In this document: positions 10,624 through 19,567 of the stretch, in pieces
Position numbering within the stretch: the stretch's first letter is position 1
How the letters are laid out: each line of letters opens with the position of its first letter
Notes under the pieces: model-generated
Told to the model about the DNA's origin: nothing
Databases searched by the model: none
Seen by the model: the letters and a program-made list of their open reading frames with translations, nothing else
Assembly (NCBI RefSeq): GCF_937863485.1
Contig: NZ_CALMFY010000046.1
Location: 42,214-106,213 of the forward strand
DNA: 64,000 bases
Source of the DNA: an uncultured Nostoc sp.
GTDB taxonomy: Bacteria; Cyanobacteriota; Cyanobacteriia; Cyanobacteriales; Nostocaceae
Direction: 5' to 3'
Made by a program: the position numbers and the translations under genes

Positions 10624-11412
10624 TTGGACGACAACTATCAAACTTACTTAAATCGGTTAGCACGACTGACGCTGCCAGAAGCTTACAGATCCCAAGTCCA
10701 GCATATTCAGGAATCTTCTAAATTCCAGCCACATTCTGGGTTGAGACAAGCAGCGTCCTTTCCTGGCTATACGCTAACTACCCCGCCGGCAGAAGAAGAA
10801 TCACAAAACTCTGCTTTCTATGCCAAATTACAGACTTACCAACAGGAACTTTTACAGTTGCCTGTAAACCCTAATTTGATTGTACCTGTACCTCCTGCTA
10901 GCTTCCATCTGACTTTAGCGGATTTAATTTGGGACAGTGCTTACCTTGACGCCTACGAAAAAAATCCCAATTTTGACGAGGAGTTACACTCTTGTTTAAC
11001 CGAAATATTTCAGCAATATCAACAATTGATGACAAACAGGAGTCATCTAATTCAATGGCAAATGCTGGGACTGATACTGATGCCAAGAGCTGTAGCTGTT
11101 TGTTTAGTACCTCAAGATGAACGCTGCTACGAGGAAATTATTAAATTTCGCCGAACAATTTATCAAAATCCCAAGTTAATTGCTTTGGGTATTGAGCAGC
11201 ATTATCACTTCACAGCCCATATTACATTAGCTTATTTTGGGGAGGTTTCATCTGACTTAGACCGCACAAGTTTCAGTACAATGCTTTCTGAATTGAATGA
11301 AGAATGGCTGTTGAATTTGCCAGAATTTTTGATTGATCGCGTCGAATTGCGGAAGTTTGACAATATGACACGCTATTATCGTGAACCAGACTGGCCAATT
11401 TTAAATTTTTGA
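10624..11412 (+). CDS. DUF1868-type 2H phosphoesterase-like protein
   Basis: A 262-residue soluble protein with two HxT motifs, SFHLTLADL (about residue 97) and AHITLAYFG (about residue 198), the catalytic signature of 2H phosphoesterases, and the overall pattern of the DUF1868 family. Substrate unknown; relatives act on 2',3'-cyclic or linear nucleotide phosphates. The frame has a stop at 10618-10620, so the start must be the TTG at 10624, preceded by GTGAGAGCGTGAGG. An ATG at 10617 is in another frame and is rejected. Confidence 0.75.
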   Translation: MDDNYQTYLNRLARLTLPEAYRSQVQHIQESSKFQPHSGLRQAASFPGYTLTTPPAEEESQNSAFYAKLQTYQQELLQLPVNPNLIVPVPPASFHLTLADLIWDSAYLDAYEKNPNFDEELHSCLTEIFQQYQQLMTNRSHLIQWQMLGLILMPRAVAVCLVPQDERCYEEIIKFRRTIYQNPKLIALGIEQHYHFTAHITLAYFGEVSSDLDRTSFSTMLSELNEEWLLNLPEFLIDRVELRKFDNMTRYYREPDWPILNF

Positions 11413-11719
11413 CCTGATTCGCGGATCATCTTCACAATAAACGTAAGAATGTAAGAATTCAGCATTCAGGAGTCAGGATTTATCAGGAGTTTAGTATGAT
11501 CGGTATATTCATTCATCAAATATTCTCCTGATTCTTTAACTATTCGGACTCCTGAATTCTAACTTCTGAATTATTTAACATTAAGTAAGTAGGCAAGAAT
11601 AAATCAAATTATGTTACCCAATGTAAAATTAATTAAATTGGCTTGTATTAAGCGGTTCTAGTCCCTAGTTAATTGAGATGGTAGCTGGATTTATGCCATG
11701 CTGTACTAGTTTTTTTATA
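11413..11719. repeat. intergenic inverted repeat
   Basis: GAATTCAGCATTCAGGAGTCAGG (about 11455-11478) and its degenerate reverse complement (GACTCCTGAATTCTAACTTCTGAAT, about 11548-11573) bracket ~70 bp. This resembles the small dispersed inverted-repeat elements common in Nostoc. No gene is seen in the gap. Confidence 0.55.
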
Positions 11720-12505
11720 TCAAAATTCTGGTTGTTTATAAACGAGGTAAACAGCTTCTAAAAATACATCAGGTGTAACAGCTTCTGGTAGCTTTTCTAA
11801 ATTAATAATAGTTTGAACTTGCTCGGCTAACTTTAGAGATAGTGAAGCTCTTGCCTTTAATGACATTGCACCACGTCGCTGTAAATACTCACGAATAACA
11901 GCAAAATCATCGGGTAACAATTGCGATAAATCGGCAATTTCTACTAACTGCTGATTGAGTACCTTTGCCTGTTCTGAAATTGTCAATGTCGCAGATGCAG
12001 TAGGTGTTTGTGCTTGAATCACAATTGTGCCAGCTGCTAAATCACCCAAACGCTTTTCGCGACGGCCCAACATAATTAAAAAAGCGCCTATAAATAAAGT
12101 CTCATCAAAGGGTCGGAGTAAAGCACGTAGCGTTGCTTGTTGTAGCCCGATGAGTCTACCGTCATCTCGAACCACGCGAATTTTAGCAAACCGTTTACCA
12201 GGGGTTTGCCCAAACCATAAGGTTTCAAAAAATACAAAATAGCTGATATAAATTGCAAAGGCGATAATGAAGAAGATTGCTAATAACCAAACTCCTAAAT
12301 TTTTGCCATTAGTAAAAAAGTCTTCAACAAAATTTAATAGTTGCGTCGATAAGACGCTCCAAGCAAGGACAAACAGAAGCAAGGTTACAATCAAGATTGT
12401 ATAATCAATCAGCAGTGCTAAAGCTCGATTGCCGATTCCCGCTAAGGTGAATTCCAACTCTACACTTTCTGGAGTCTGGAATGTGATGCGATTAAAAAAG
12501 CGCAT
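11720..12505 (-). CDS. RDD family integral membrane protein
   Basis: The 261-residue protein has an RDD domain: GIGNRALALLIDYTILIV in helix 1, a middle helix, and FGQTPGKRFAKIRVVRDDG plus LRALLRPFDE, followed by a cytoplasmic C-terminal tail of about 100 residues. RDD proteins are membrane proteins of mostly unknown transport or anchoring function. It lies 45 bp after another membrane-protein gene on the same strand and near a divergent SpoIIM/DUF95 gene; RDD and SpoIIM domains are frequent genomic neighbours, so these three may form one membrane assembly. Confidence 0.88.
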   Translation of the reverse strand: MRFFNRITFQTPESVELEFTLAGIGNRALALLIDYTILIVTLLLFVLAWSVLSTQLLNFVEDFFTNGKNLGVWLLAIFFIIAFAIYISYFVFFETLWFGQTPGKRFAKIRVVRDDGRLIGLQQATLRALLRPFDETLFIGAFLIMLGRREKRLGDLAAGTIVIQAQTPTASATLTISEQAKVLNQQLVEIADLSQLLPDDFAVIREYLQRRGAMSLKARASLSLKLAEQVQTIINLEKLPEAVTPDVFLEAVYLVYKQPEF

Positions 12506-12550
12506 ATTTTAACTAATTGAAAATTAATAGAGTTGAATTAACGTATTGAG

Positions 12551-13396
12551 TTAACGAAAATCTTGTAAGGGAGGTTCTCGTAACTGCAAACCTAAACCCT
12601 CACGCCGAGTCCGCAAGTCCAAGTATAAAACAGCTTTTAGTGCTTGCCAGAATGGCATTACTAAAACTCCACCTATTAAGCTGCCGATCAAAGAAATAAC
12701 ATACACAATCCAGTAAATAATAGTACCTTGCTCAAGCTTTATGAGGAATAAACTAGGTATATAGTTTAATACAAACATTAACGGTAGTGTAACTAAAAAA
12801 GCAACTAAAACAATGCCCTGAATGCGAAGTACCGAGGCTTTAGTTAACTCCCAACTTCTAGCAACACTTTCGCTACCATTAATATTTTCCTCAACTGCTA
12901 GTGGTACTTCAGCTACTACCCAACGAGAGTAGAACCAGGTTAGTCCCAACACCACAATTACTGTAAAAATTATTGCCAATGTAGTTACGACTATAACGCC
13001 TGTACTAGCACCAAATATCCTTCCTAATACTACTCCCAGCAAGCCAGCCAAGATACCAGCTGCGATCGCTAGTCCAAAATAAATTAAAAGTATTGATATT
13101 CCTACCTGAAAACCAACTCTTAAAAATGACCACAGACGCTGATTAACATGGCTGCTGGCAGCTTGGACACTTTCAGGTTGGTAAATCAATTCTCCAAAAG
13201 CCAAGCGTGAAATTAGTCCAGAAATAGCTGCATATTTTGCCCAGCCATAGATCGGAACTATAATCCACAAGTGAGCAATTAAAGCCAGTTTCAGATAAGT
13301 CTTCAGATGAGAACGATACAATCGCACCGCAGCACTGACAACATTTCCTACACTCAGTGGTTGTATCTGACCGGGAGATCCAAAATTTTCAGACAT
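12551..13396 (-). CDS. multi-pass membrane protein, YciC/glycerophosphodiesterase-membrane-domain-like
   Basis: A 281-residue protein with about six hydrophobic helices. The N-terminal pattern LSVGNVVSAAVRLYRSHLKTYLKLAL and the WxFYSRWVVAEVPLAVEENINGSESVARSWELTK segment are shared with DUF975/YciC-like membrane proteins. It is probably co-transcribed with the RDD gene 45 bp downstream. The biochemical role is not known. Confidence 0.75.
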   Translation of the reverse strand: MSENFGSPGQIQPLSVGNVVSAAVRLYRSHLKTYLKLALIAHLWIIVPIYGWAKYAAISGLISRLAFGELIYQPESVQAASSHVNQRLWSFLRVGFQVGISILLIYFGLAIAAGILAGLLGVVLGRIFGASTGVIVVTTLAIIFTVIVVLGLTWFYSRWVVAEVPLAVEENINGSESVARSWELTKASVLRIQGIVLVAFLVTLPLMFVLNYIPSLFLIKLEQGTIIYWIVYVISLIGSLIGGVLVMPFWQALKAVLYLDLRTRREGLGLQLREPPLQDFR

Positions 13397-13476
13397 AATG
13401 GCAACTTTCCCTTGAAAGTACGGAGATGAATTTGAGGATATTTTAAGCTAAGTTAAACTCAGTGTTCCCAAAATTC

Positions 13477-14430
13477 ATGAATATTCAACGTTGGATTGCG
13501 CGACGAGAACCGAATTGGCAGCGTTTGGATGCCCTATTAAAGCAGATAGAAAAAAAAGGGCTAAAGTCCCTACAAGCAGCAGAAATTAGAGAGTTAGCGA
13601 GTTTATATCGTTCAGTAGCAGCAGATTTAGCTCGTGCCCGTACCCAGCAAATCAGCAATACTTTGATACAAAGTTTACAATCTTTAACAACTCGTGCCTA
13701 TACGCAGATTTACCAAGGTTCGCGGCGACAGGAATGGCAGGCAATCTTAGAATTTTACTATTGGGGATTACCATCTGTAGTCCAGAAAACATTTGCATAT
13801 ATTGCTACTGCAACGGCGCTGTTTCTACTGGGGGCAGTAGTAGCTTGGTGGTATTCCTGGCAAAATCCTAGCTTTATGTCGTTGATAGTACCTGAAAGTT
13901 TGATTACCAAGGTGCGAGATGAGCATAAATTGTGGATGGGGTCAATTGTTGGCGTTGAACCTCTGGCATCCAGCGGTATCATGATCAATAATCTGTCGGT
14001 ATCTTTTGGTGCTACTGCTGGTGGGATCACGGCTGGAGCATATACAGCCTACTTGATGGTCTTTAATGGCTTATTGATTGGTGCTGTTGGTACTTTGGTG
14101 GGTCAAAATAATCTGGCTTATCCTTTTTGGGCGTTTGTGTTTCCGCATGGTTCTTTGGAATTACCCGCCATCTTTTTTGCTGGGGGTGCAGGATTTTTAT
14201 TAGCAAGAGCAATTTTATTTCCTGGTAAATATCGCCGTGGTGATGCACTGAAATTCTATGGTTTTCAAGCAGTGCAGCTAATATTTGGGATTGTACCAAT
14301 GTTAGTTATTGCTGGTGCGATCGAAGGCTTTTTTTCACCTAATCCCAGCGTACCTGAGCCGATTAAATATTTTACAGGAATAGGATTATTTATACTTTTG
14401 GTGCTGTATTGTAGCCGCAAGCAAACATGA
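13477..14430 (+). CDS. SpoIIM/DUF95 family membrane protein
   Basis: The N-terminal helical region (RELASLYRSVAADLARART) followed by five or so membrane helices, including NNLSVSFGATAGGITAGAYTAYLMVFNGLLIGAVG and FWAFVFPHGSLELPAIFFAGGAGF, identifies a stage II sporulation protein M (DUF95) family member. Cyanobacteria do not sporulate, so this is a general membrane role. The frame extends to a GTG at 13462, but MNIQRWIARREPNWQRL at 13477 is the more natural start. It is divergent from the YciC-like and RDD genes. Confidence 0.88.
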   Translation: MNIQRWIARREPNWQRLDALLKQIEKKGLKSLQAAEIRELASLYRSVAADLARARTQQISNTLIQSLQSLTTRAYTQIYQGSRRQEWQAILEFYYWGLPSVVQKTFAYIATATALFLLGAVVAWWYSWQNPSFMSLIVPESLITKVRDEHKLWMGSIVGVEPLASSGIMINNLSVSFGATAGGITAGAYTAYLMVFNGLLIGAVGTLVGQNNLAYPFWAFVFPHGSLELPAIFFAGGAGFLLARAILFPGKYRRGDALKFYGFQAVQLIFGIVPMLVIAGAIEGFFSPNPSVPEPIKYFTGIGLFILLVLYCSRKQT

Positions 14431-14563
14431 AATAACTTAAATAGCGGCGGATTGGTGAATTTAAAAAATATTTTAGAATAAGGTAAATACTTTTAAGTTA
14501 AGACTTCACAAGTTAGGATTTAACTATGTAAAACAATTATCATAAGTTGGAGCTAGGATAATC

Positions 14564-15133
14564 ATGGTACAAACACCAAATAAAATATTGACTTTAGAAG
14601 AGTTTCTCGCACTACCAGAAACTAAACCGTATTGCGAGTACATCGACGGTAAAATAATTCCAAAACCTCTGCCTCAAGGTAAACATAGCACTATTCAAGG
14701 AGAACTCTGTCCCACAATCAATTCTGTTGTCAAAGTACAAAAAATGGGTTGGGCTTTTGCAGAATTACGTTGCACTTTTGCAGGACGTTCTATAGTTCCC
14801 GATGTCGCTGTATTCTCTTGGGAAAGGCTTCTTGTAGACGAAAATGGTGATATTGCCAATACATTTGTCGCAGCACCCGACTGGATAATCGAAATTCTCT
14901 CTCCTGAACAAAGCCATACAAAAGTTACAAAAAAAATTTTACATGCTCTCAATCACGGGACTCAAATGGGTTGGTTAATTGACCCTGATGAGCGATTCAT
15001 TGCTGTTTATCCTGCGGGACAACAACCTTTACCTTTTGAGGAAATTGAGTCTGTTTTGCCAGTACCAGAGTTCTGTCAGGGGTTACAGTTGACGGTAGGT
15101 GATATTTTTGGGTGGTTAAAGGTGATTGTGTAA
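14564..15133 (+). CDS. Uma2 family endonuclease (DUF820)
   Basis: A 189-residue protein of the PD-(D/E)XK-like Uma2 family, greatly expanded in cyanobacteria. Visible family motifs are LTLEEFLALPETKPYCEYIDGK, the PDVAVF acidic strand (about residue 86) and WIIEILSPEQSHTKVTKKI with the catalytic E and K. Relatives are linked to transposon-type or defence nucleases, but no target is known. The ATG at 14564 follows GGAGCTAGGA. Confidence 0.9.
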   Translation: MVQTPNKILTLEEFLALPETKPYCEYIDGKIIPKPLPQGKHSTIQGELCPTINSVVKVQKMGWAFAELRCTFAGRSIVPDVAVFSWERLLVDENGDIANTFVAAPDWIIEILSPEQSHTKVTKKILHALNHGTQMGWLIDPDERFIAVYPAGQQPLPFEEIESVLPVPEFCQGLQLTVGDIFGWLKVIV

Positions 15134-15177
15134 CAAATATTTCGTTCAAGCCAACCTACCATTCTTGCACTGAAAAT

Positions 15178-15867
15178 ATGCCAAAACGCATCATCACCGA
15201 ACTATCAGATGAACAAGAAGCAATGCTTCCTATCTATAGAGACAAGTGGCGATCAATACAAATATCAACTGAATCAATTGAGCAAGAAAAAGTCACAGCA
15301 ATAATCAAAGCTGCTTATGCGGTGAGTGATTATCCTGAGCCTGAGATATTATTCTATAGCAGTCCTATGACGGCAATTGAGAAGATTCTTACTATTGAGA
15401 ACTTTAAGGCGTATTTAGGGCGCAATATCCACATCAAATTCTTTAAAAGAGTAGTAGATCACCTTCTACATGGAATAAGGCAACAACTTGACGAGCATCT
15501 CTTTATCAGGTTGCGGAACCAAGTTCAACACCCTGAATTTCCGTACTACTCAACTGAGAGTTATCCACTAGTTTCATACTTTCCGTATACAGGAAGATGT
15601 CTTGAACATCAACTAATTGCTGATCTCGACAAGCTTGAACTTGAATTTAGTGAGATTTCATACTTTACAGACCACCTGAATAGACCAGCAGGATGGGCAA
15701 TTTGGGGTTGTATGTTAGATTTTTGTATCTCAGTTCTTAATATTCAACACGACAAGAAAAAATGGAATGCACTTCAAGAGTTGATGCAACATTGTGGTTT
15801 TATATTCCAATTTGAAAAGGTTTGTATAGTCTGCGATCGCCCTTGTAAGTTGTCTTTTGACGAATAA
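15178..15867 (+). CDS. DUF6745-like protein, 5' part of an interrupted gene
   Basis: The protein begins MPKRIITELSDEQEAMLPIYRDKWRSI and continues with AYAVSDYPEPEILFYSSP, then a Q/L-rich middle and WAIWGCMLDFCISVLNIQHDKKKWNALQELMQHCGFIFQFEKVCIVCDRPCKLSFDE. I recall this pattern from a cyanobacterial family (DUF6745-like) in which the last motif is followed directly by an xNRLHAEGEPAIQFADGYSLY-type segment. Here a TAA stands at that point and the matching downstream residues are still present in the same frame, so the gene looks recently broken. The start is ATG 15178; an ORF start at 15112 would overlap the Uma2 gene. Function unknown. Confidence 0.6.
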   Translation: MPKRIITELSDEQEAMLPIYRDKWRSIQISTESIEQEKVTAIIKAAYAVSDYPEPEILFYSSPMTAIEKILTIENFKAYLGRNIHIKFFKRVVDHLLHGIRQQLDEHLFIRLRNQVQHPEFPYYSTESYPLVSYFPYTGRCLEHQLIADLDKLELEFSEISYFTDHLNRPAGWAIWGCMLDFCISVLNIQHDKKKWNALQELMQHCGFIFQFEKVCIVCDRPCKLSFDE

Positions 15868-16002
15868 AATATGCTCCATGCTGAAGGGGAATCTGCCCTT
15901 CAATTTACTGATGGCTATAGTGTTTATGCTTGCCACGGAAGACATCCTTATGAAGAAAATCGAGAGCGATGTTATGAGGAGCAAGTGCCTGATTCTATGT
16001 AG
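15868..16002 (+). pseudogene. in-frame continuation of the DUF6745-like gene after a nonsense codon
   Basis: Directly after the TAA at 15865-15867 the same frame reads NMLHAEGESALQFTDGYSVY, then CHGRHPYEENRERCYEE and a TAG at 16000-16002. The LHAEGES-LQF-DGYS block is what the family has after CDRP-KLSFD. A C-to-T change of CAA to TAA would explain the interruption. The rest of the family's C-terminus is absent, so there is also a truncation. Confidence 0.6.
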
Positions 16003-16212
16003 ATGCACAGCCTAACAACGAATGATTTAGAATTGCTACTCAACTCCAGTGACTCACCGCTCAACACATATTTTTATCTCTTTTCTACTGAAATGATAAT
16101 TTTAAAATTGCGTATTTTATTAATTTTTAATTATTAAAAACAAACTTAAATTTTTCATCATCATATTTTTAGTAATCTAATCTAATTAATCAAATATAGA
16201 TAAGTAACAAAT

Positions 16213-16279
16213 TGTTTTAAAGTAAATTTTAAACATAGATTAATTTTTTGTTTATCAGTTATTAAATAAAATTTAACCA
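16213..16279 (+). promoter_or_regulatory. candidate Pho box upstream of pstS
   Basis: Cyanobacterial Pho boxes are 8-bp TTAAC-like repeats spaced 11 bp apart and bound by the phosphate regulator PhoB/SphR. At 16250-16279 three such units occur with exact 11-bp spacing (GTTTATCA, ATTAAATA, TTTAACCA); the last fits best. Just upstream TTAA cores at 16217, 16229 and 16240 give a second, looser series. The surrounding DNA is AT-rich, so chance matches are possible. Confidence 0.4.
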
Positions 16280-16345
16280 TAAAAAATGTAGCCTAATTTA
16301 AGGCTGGAATTACAGCAGGAAAATATTCCTTTAATCAGAGGTAAT

Positions 16346-17389
16346 ATGATTTTTTCGACCACCATCTTGAATCGTGTCGTTGCTACTTCAGTGGTGACAA
16401 CTTCTGTTGCGCTCAGTCCATTTTTTGGTGTGATCGCACAAGCTGAAACTCTGAATGGTGCAGGAGCAACTTTTCCGGCTCCGCTTTACGAACGCTATGC
16501 TCGTGAAGTTAAGAAGAAATATCCAGACTTGAAAATTAACTACCAAGCAATTGGTAGTGGTGGTGGTATTCGTCAAGTCACTGCTGGAACTGTTGACTTT
16601 GGTGGTAGTGATGCTGCAATGAAAGATGATGAAATCGCTAAAGTCAAGAACGGTGTAATCTTAGTACCCACAGCAGGCGGTGCCGTTTCTGTGGTTTACA
16701 ATCTTCCAGGCGTTAATGATCTTAAATTGTCCCGCAGTACATTACCAGCAATTTTCTCAGGTCAAATTACCAAATGGAATGACGCAAAAATTAAAGCTGA
16801 TAATCCGGGTGTCAATCTACCAAATCAATCAATTAAATTTGTTGTTCGCGCCGATGGTAGCGGTACAACTTTCATTTTTACTAACCACTTAAGTGCTACC
16901 AGCGGTTATTTTAAAGGCAGAGTTGGAACTAACACTGCTCCAAAATGGAATCTGCCAAATGTCCTCAAAGGCAAAGGCAACCCAGGCGTAGCCGCCTTAG
17001 TATCTCGTACTCCTGGTTCTATCGGTTATGTTGAATATGCATACGCGATCAAAAACAATTTGAAATCAGCATTGGTACAAAATAAGAGAGGAGAATTTGT
17101 TGCTCCTTCTTTAGAATCTGCGAATGCAGCTTTGTCAACTGTCACTTTCCCAAACAACTACCGCGTTTTTGTAGGAGATCCAGGACAAGGTTATCCTATC
17201 GTAGGTCTTACCTGGATTATGGTTTACAAACAGTATGCTAATGCTTCTAAAGCTGATGCTATTAAGAAATTGATTAATTGGGTATTGAAAGACGGTCAAC
17301 AATATAACGATGACCTCAACTACACCAAGATTCCATCTGATGTGGCAAATCGTGTACTTCAGACAGTGAATAGCTCTGTCAAACCTTAA
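16346..17389 (+). CDS. pstS: phosphate ABC transporter substrate-binding protein
   Basis: The 347-residue protein is the periplasmic phosphate-binding protein of the high-affinity Pst system. A signal peptide (residues 1-31, ending AQA before ETLNGAGATFPAPLY) lacks a lipobox cysteine. Phosphate-contacting motifs are visible: GAGATFPAPL, GSGGGIRQVTAGTVDFGGSDA and RADGSGTTFIFTNHLS. The ATG at 16346 is preceded by AGAGGTAAT. It heads the pst cluster, and a candidate Pho box lies 70-130 bp upstream. Confidence 0.96.
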   Translation: MIFSTTILNRVVATSVVTTSVALSPFFGVIAQAETLNGAGATFPAPLYERYAREVKKKYPDLKINYQAIGSGGGIRQVTAGTVDFGGSDAAMKDDEIAKVKNGVILVPTAGGAVSVVYNLPGVNDLKLSRSTLPAIFSGQITKWNDAKIKADNPGVNLPNQSIKFVVRADGSGTTFIFTNHLSATSGYFKGRVGTNTAPKWNLPNVLKGKGNPGVAALVSRTPGSIGYVEYAYAIKNNLKSALVQNKRGEFVAPSLESANAALSTVTFPNNYRVFVGDPGQGYPIVGLTWIMVYKQYANASKADAIKKLINWVLKDGQQYNDDLNYTKIPSDVANRVLQTVNSSVKP

Positions 17390-17414
17390 TTCGCAATCTT
17401 ATTACTTTCCTCTC

Positions 17415-17514
17415 CTAGAGCATCGATTCGTAATCCTAGAAGAACTTCTCCCCCAACCCTACAAGAGTTGGAGGCTGGGGGGTTAGGTTTTTGATTACTG
17501 AATCGATGGTCTAG
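17415..17514. repeat. nested inverted-repeat element between pstS and pstC
   Basis: The arms CTAGAGCATCGATTCGTAATC (first 20 nt from 17415) and GATTACTGAATCGATGGTCTAG (from 17493) are near-perfect reverse complements. Between them lies a CTCCCCCAACCC / GGGGGGTTAGG hairpin with a T-run. The whole looks like a ~100-bp MITE-type insertion. The internal hairpin with TTTTTG could also attenuate transcription from pstS into pstCAB. Confidence 0.6.
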
Positions 17515-17541
17515 TAAGGTGAGTTGACAACTCACCTACTA
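17512..17541 (+). promoter_or_regulatory. hairpin in the pstC leader
   Basis: TAGTAAGGTGAGTT pairs with AACTCACCTACTA, leaving a 3-4 nt loop and one bulged A. It ends 31 bp before the pstC start codon. It may be an mRNA stabilising or processing stem between the highly expressed pstS and the rest of the cluster. Confidence 0.4.
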
Positions 17542-17572
17542 ATAAGAAAAAAATCTATTTTATTGATTTGTA

Positions 17573-18574
17573 ATGGCAAATTCATCGGAACCAGCCGACA
17601 GCAATTCATCAGATAATTTAAATCTAAGCGATGAAAATTTCAATCTAACAGCTATCAGCGGCACAAATCTCTGGTTTGACCAAAGTTTTACACGGTTAGT
17701 ATACTTTTTTGCCGTGATTACCGTTGCAGTGCTATTTTTGATGAGTTGGGTAATTTTACACGAAGCTTTACCAGCCATTAAGCAGTTTGGACTGGGGTTT
17801 TTGTGGGACCAAAATTGGGATACAGGTAATCAGATTTTTGGTGCATTACCCTATATTTATGGAACTTTGATAAGTAGTGCGATCGCTATTTTATTCGCTG
17901 TCCCAGTAGGAATAGCAGTAGCCTTAGTCACGAGGGAAAATTTCTTAGCTTCATCGCTACGAACAACTTTAGCATTTGTTGTTGAATTAATTGCAGCAAT
18001 TCCCAGTGTCATTATTGGTTTGTGGGCGATTTTTGTCTTTATTCCAGTTCTAGAACCTCTACAAAAGTGGCTAGCCAGTACTTTTAAATGGATACCACTG
18101 TTTAATACAGAAGACCCTTCTGGGACTAATATGTTGACTGCTGGAATTATTCTAGCCATCATGATTTTGCCTACAATGGCAGCAATTACTCGTGATGTTT
18201 TAATGGCTATCCCTAAAGAATTACGTAGTGCATCTATGGCTTTGGGTAGCACCCGTTGGGAAACAATTTTTCGGCTCTTGCTACCAGCAGGATTTTCTGG
18301 AATCGTGAGTGCAGCAATGCTCGCCTTAGGACGCGCTCTGGGTGAAACAATGGCTGTCACTATGGTGATTGGTAACTCTGCTCAAATCAGTGCTTCTTTA
18401 CTCGATCCAGCTTATACAATTCCCTCTGTATTAGCTAATGAATTTGCCGAAGCTGAACCGGGATTGCATATAGGCGCTTTAAGCTATTTGGGATTGATTT
18501 TATTTGGGTTGACTCTAGCTGTAAATGTTGGCGCTGTACTCTTGGTAAAATGGTTTATGAGGAAAAATATATAA
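17573..18574 (+). CDS. pstC: phosphate ABC transporter permease PstC
   Basis: A 333-residue inner-membrane permease with six hydrophobic helices and the binding-protein-dependent transport signature in the EAA loop (PKELRSASMALGSTRWETIFRLLLPAGFSGI, about residues 212-242), where the ATPase docks. A cytoplasmic N-terminal extension of about 45 residues precedes the first helix, as in other PstC proteins. It forms the channel with PstA. It sits 183 bp after pstS, the gap being filled by inverted repeats, and 74 bp before pstA. Confidence 0.95.
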   Translation: MANSSEPADSNSSDNLNLSDENFNLTAISGTNLWFDQSFTRLVYFFAVITVAVLFLMSWVILHEALPAIKQFGLGFLWDQNWDTGNQIFGALPYIYGTLISSAIAILFAVPVGIAVALVTRENFLASSLRTTLAFVVELIAAIPSVIIGLWAIFVFIPVLEPLQKWLASTFKWIPLFNTEDPSGTNMLTAGIILAIMILPTMAAITRDVLMAIPKELRSASMALGSTRWETIFRLLLPAGFSGIVSAAMLALGRALGETMAVTMVIGNSAQISASLLDPAYTIPSVLANEFAEAEPGLHIGALSYLGLILFGLTLAVNVGAVLLVKWFMRKNI

Positions 18575-18648
18575 CACTATTTCAGTTTAAGTTTGCCACA
18601 AATACTTCAGTATAGTAAGACGTTTATCAATCAAAATTTGTAAACAAT

Positions 18649-19530
18649 ATGAGTGGTTACATCCAGTCAGAAACTGATGAATCCCTGGCGACAGAATTAT
18701 GCAGTCCTCTGCCAACAGAACGAGTAATATTTACTTATGCAATGAATGCGATCGCCTTTGGTTTGACAGGTCTAGCACTCATTCCTTTAATATCAATTTT
18801 GTGGGAAATTCTTGTCCGGGGAATATCTGGACTTAAATCAGATATGTTTGTCAAAGCAGTGATTGACAATGGTTTTGGAAATGCCATCCTGGGAACCATA
18901 ATCATGGTGGTAATTGGTTCACTTTTAAGCATCCCCACAGGGATAATGACAGGAATTTTTTTGGCGGAATTTAGTGAAACCAATCCAATTGCTGGTATTG
19001 TTCGTTTTATCACCAGGATTCTTACAGGCGTACCTTCAATTGTTATAGGCGTATTCGCTTACGGTGTGATAGTTTTGCTAACTAAAGGATTTAGTGCGAT
19101 CGCAGGTGGTTTTGCTTTAGCCGTGATTATGCTACCTGTGATTATACTGACAACAGAAGAATCTTTAAAACTGATTCCCACATCTGGACGCCTCGCCTCT
19201 GCTGCTTTAGGCGGAACTCGTTTCCAAACTACCTTTCGCATCGTTGTTACTGCTGCAATTCCCGGAATTACTACAGGCATTTTATTAGCTGTAGCTCGTG
19301 CTGCTGGTGAAACAGCACCTTTAATTTTTACTGCTTTATTTAGTCTAGATTGGTCAGAAGGATTGTTAAGTCCAACAGCTTCCTTACCAGTATTAATTTT
19401 TAACCTCTACAACGATCCAGACCCACAAAAAAGCCAATTAGTATGGACTACTTCTATAGTTCTACTCGGCTTAATTTTATGTGTCAGTATTCTCTCTCGC
19501 TTAGTTATTAGCCAAAGAAGAATAAAGTAA
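18649..19530 (+). CDS. pstA: phosphate ABC transporter permease PstA
   Basis: The 293-residue partner of PstC. Six membrane helices are visible and the EAA-type loop reads [47 protein letters not shown] and [16 protein letters not shown] are PstA family motifs. It lies between pstC and pstB (37 bp gap), consistent with one transcription unit. Confidence 0.95.
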   Translation: MSGYIQSETDESLATELCSPLPTERVIFTYAMNAIAFGLTGLALIPLISILWEILVRGISGLKSDMFVKAVIDNGFGNAILGTIIMVVIGSLLSIPTGIMTGIFLAEFSETNPIAGIVRFITRILTGVPSIVIGVFAYGVIVLLTKGFSAIAGGFALAVIMLPVIILTTEESLKLIPTSGRLASAALGGTRFQTTFRIVVTAAIPGITTGILLAVARAAGETAPLIFTALFSLDWSEGLLSPTASLPVLIFNLYNDPDPQKSQLVWTTSIVLLGLILCVSILSRLVISQRRIK

Positions 19531-19567
19531 AAATAAATTTTGGTTTTGTTTTGCAGCTTGGGCAAGT

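Noticed and set aside
10617-10640. ATG at 10617 as start of the DUF1868 gene
   Set aside because: It is out of frame with the gene; the in-frame TTG at 10624 follows a stop codon and must be used.
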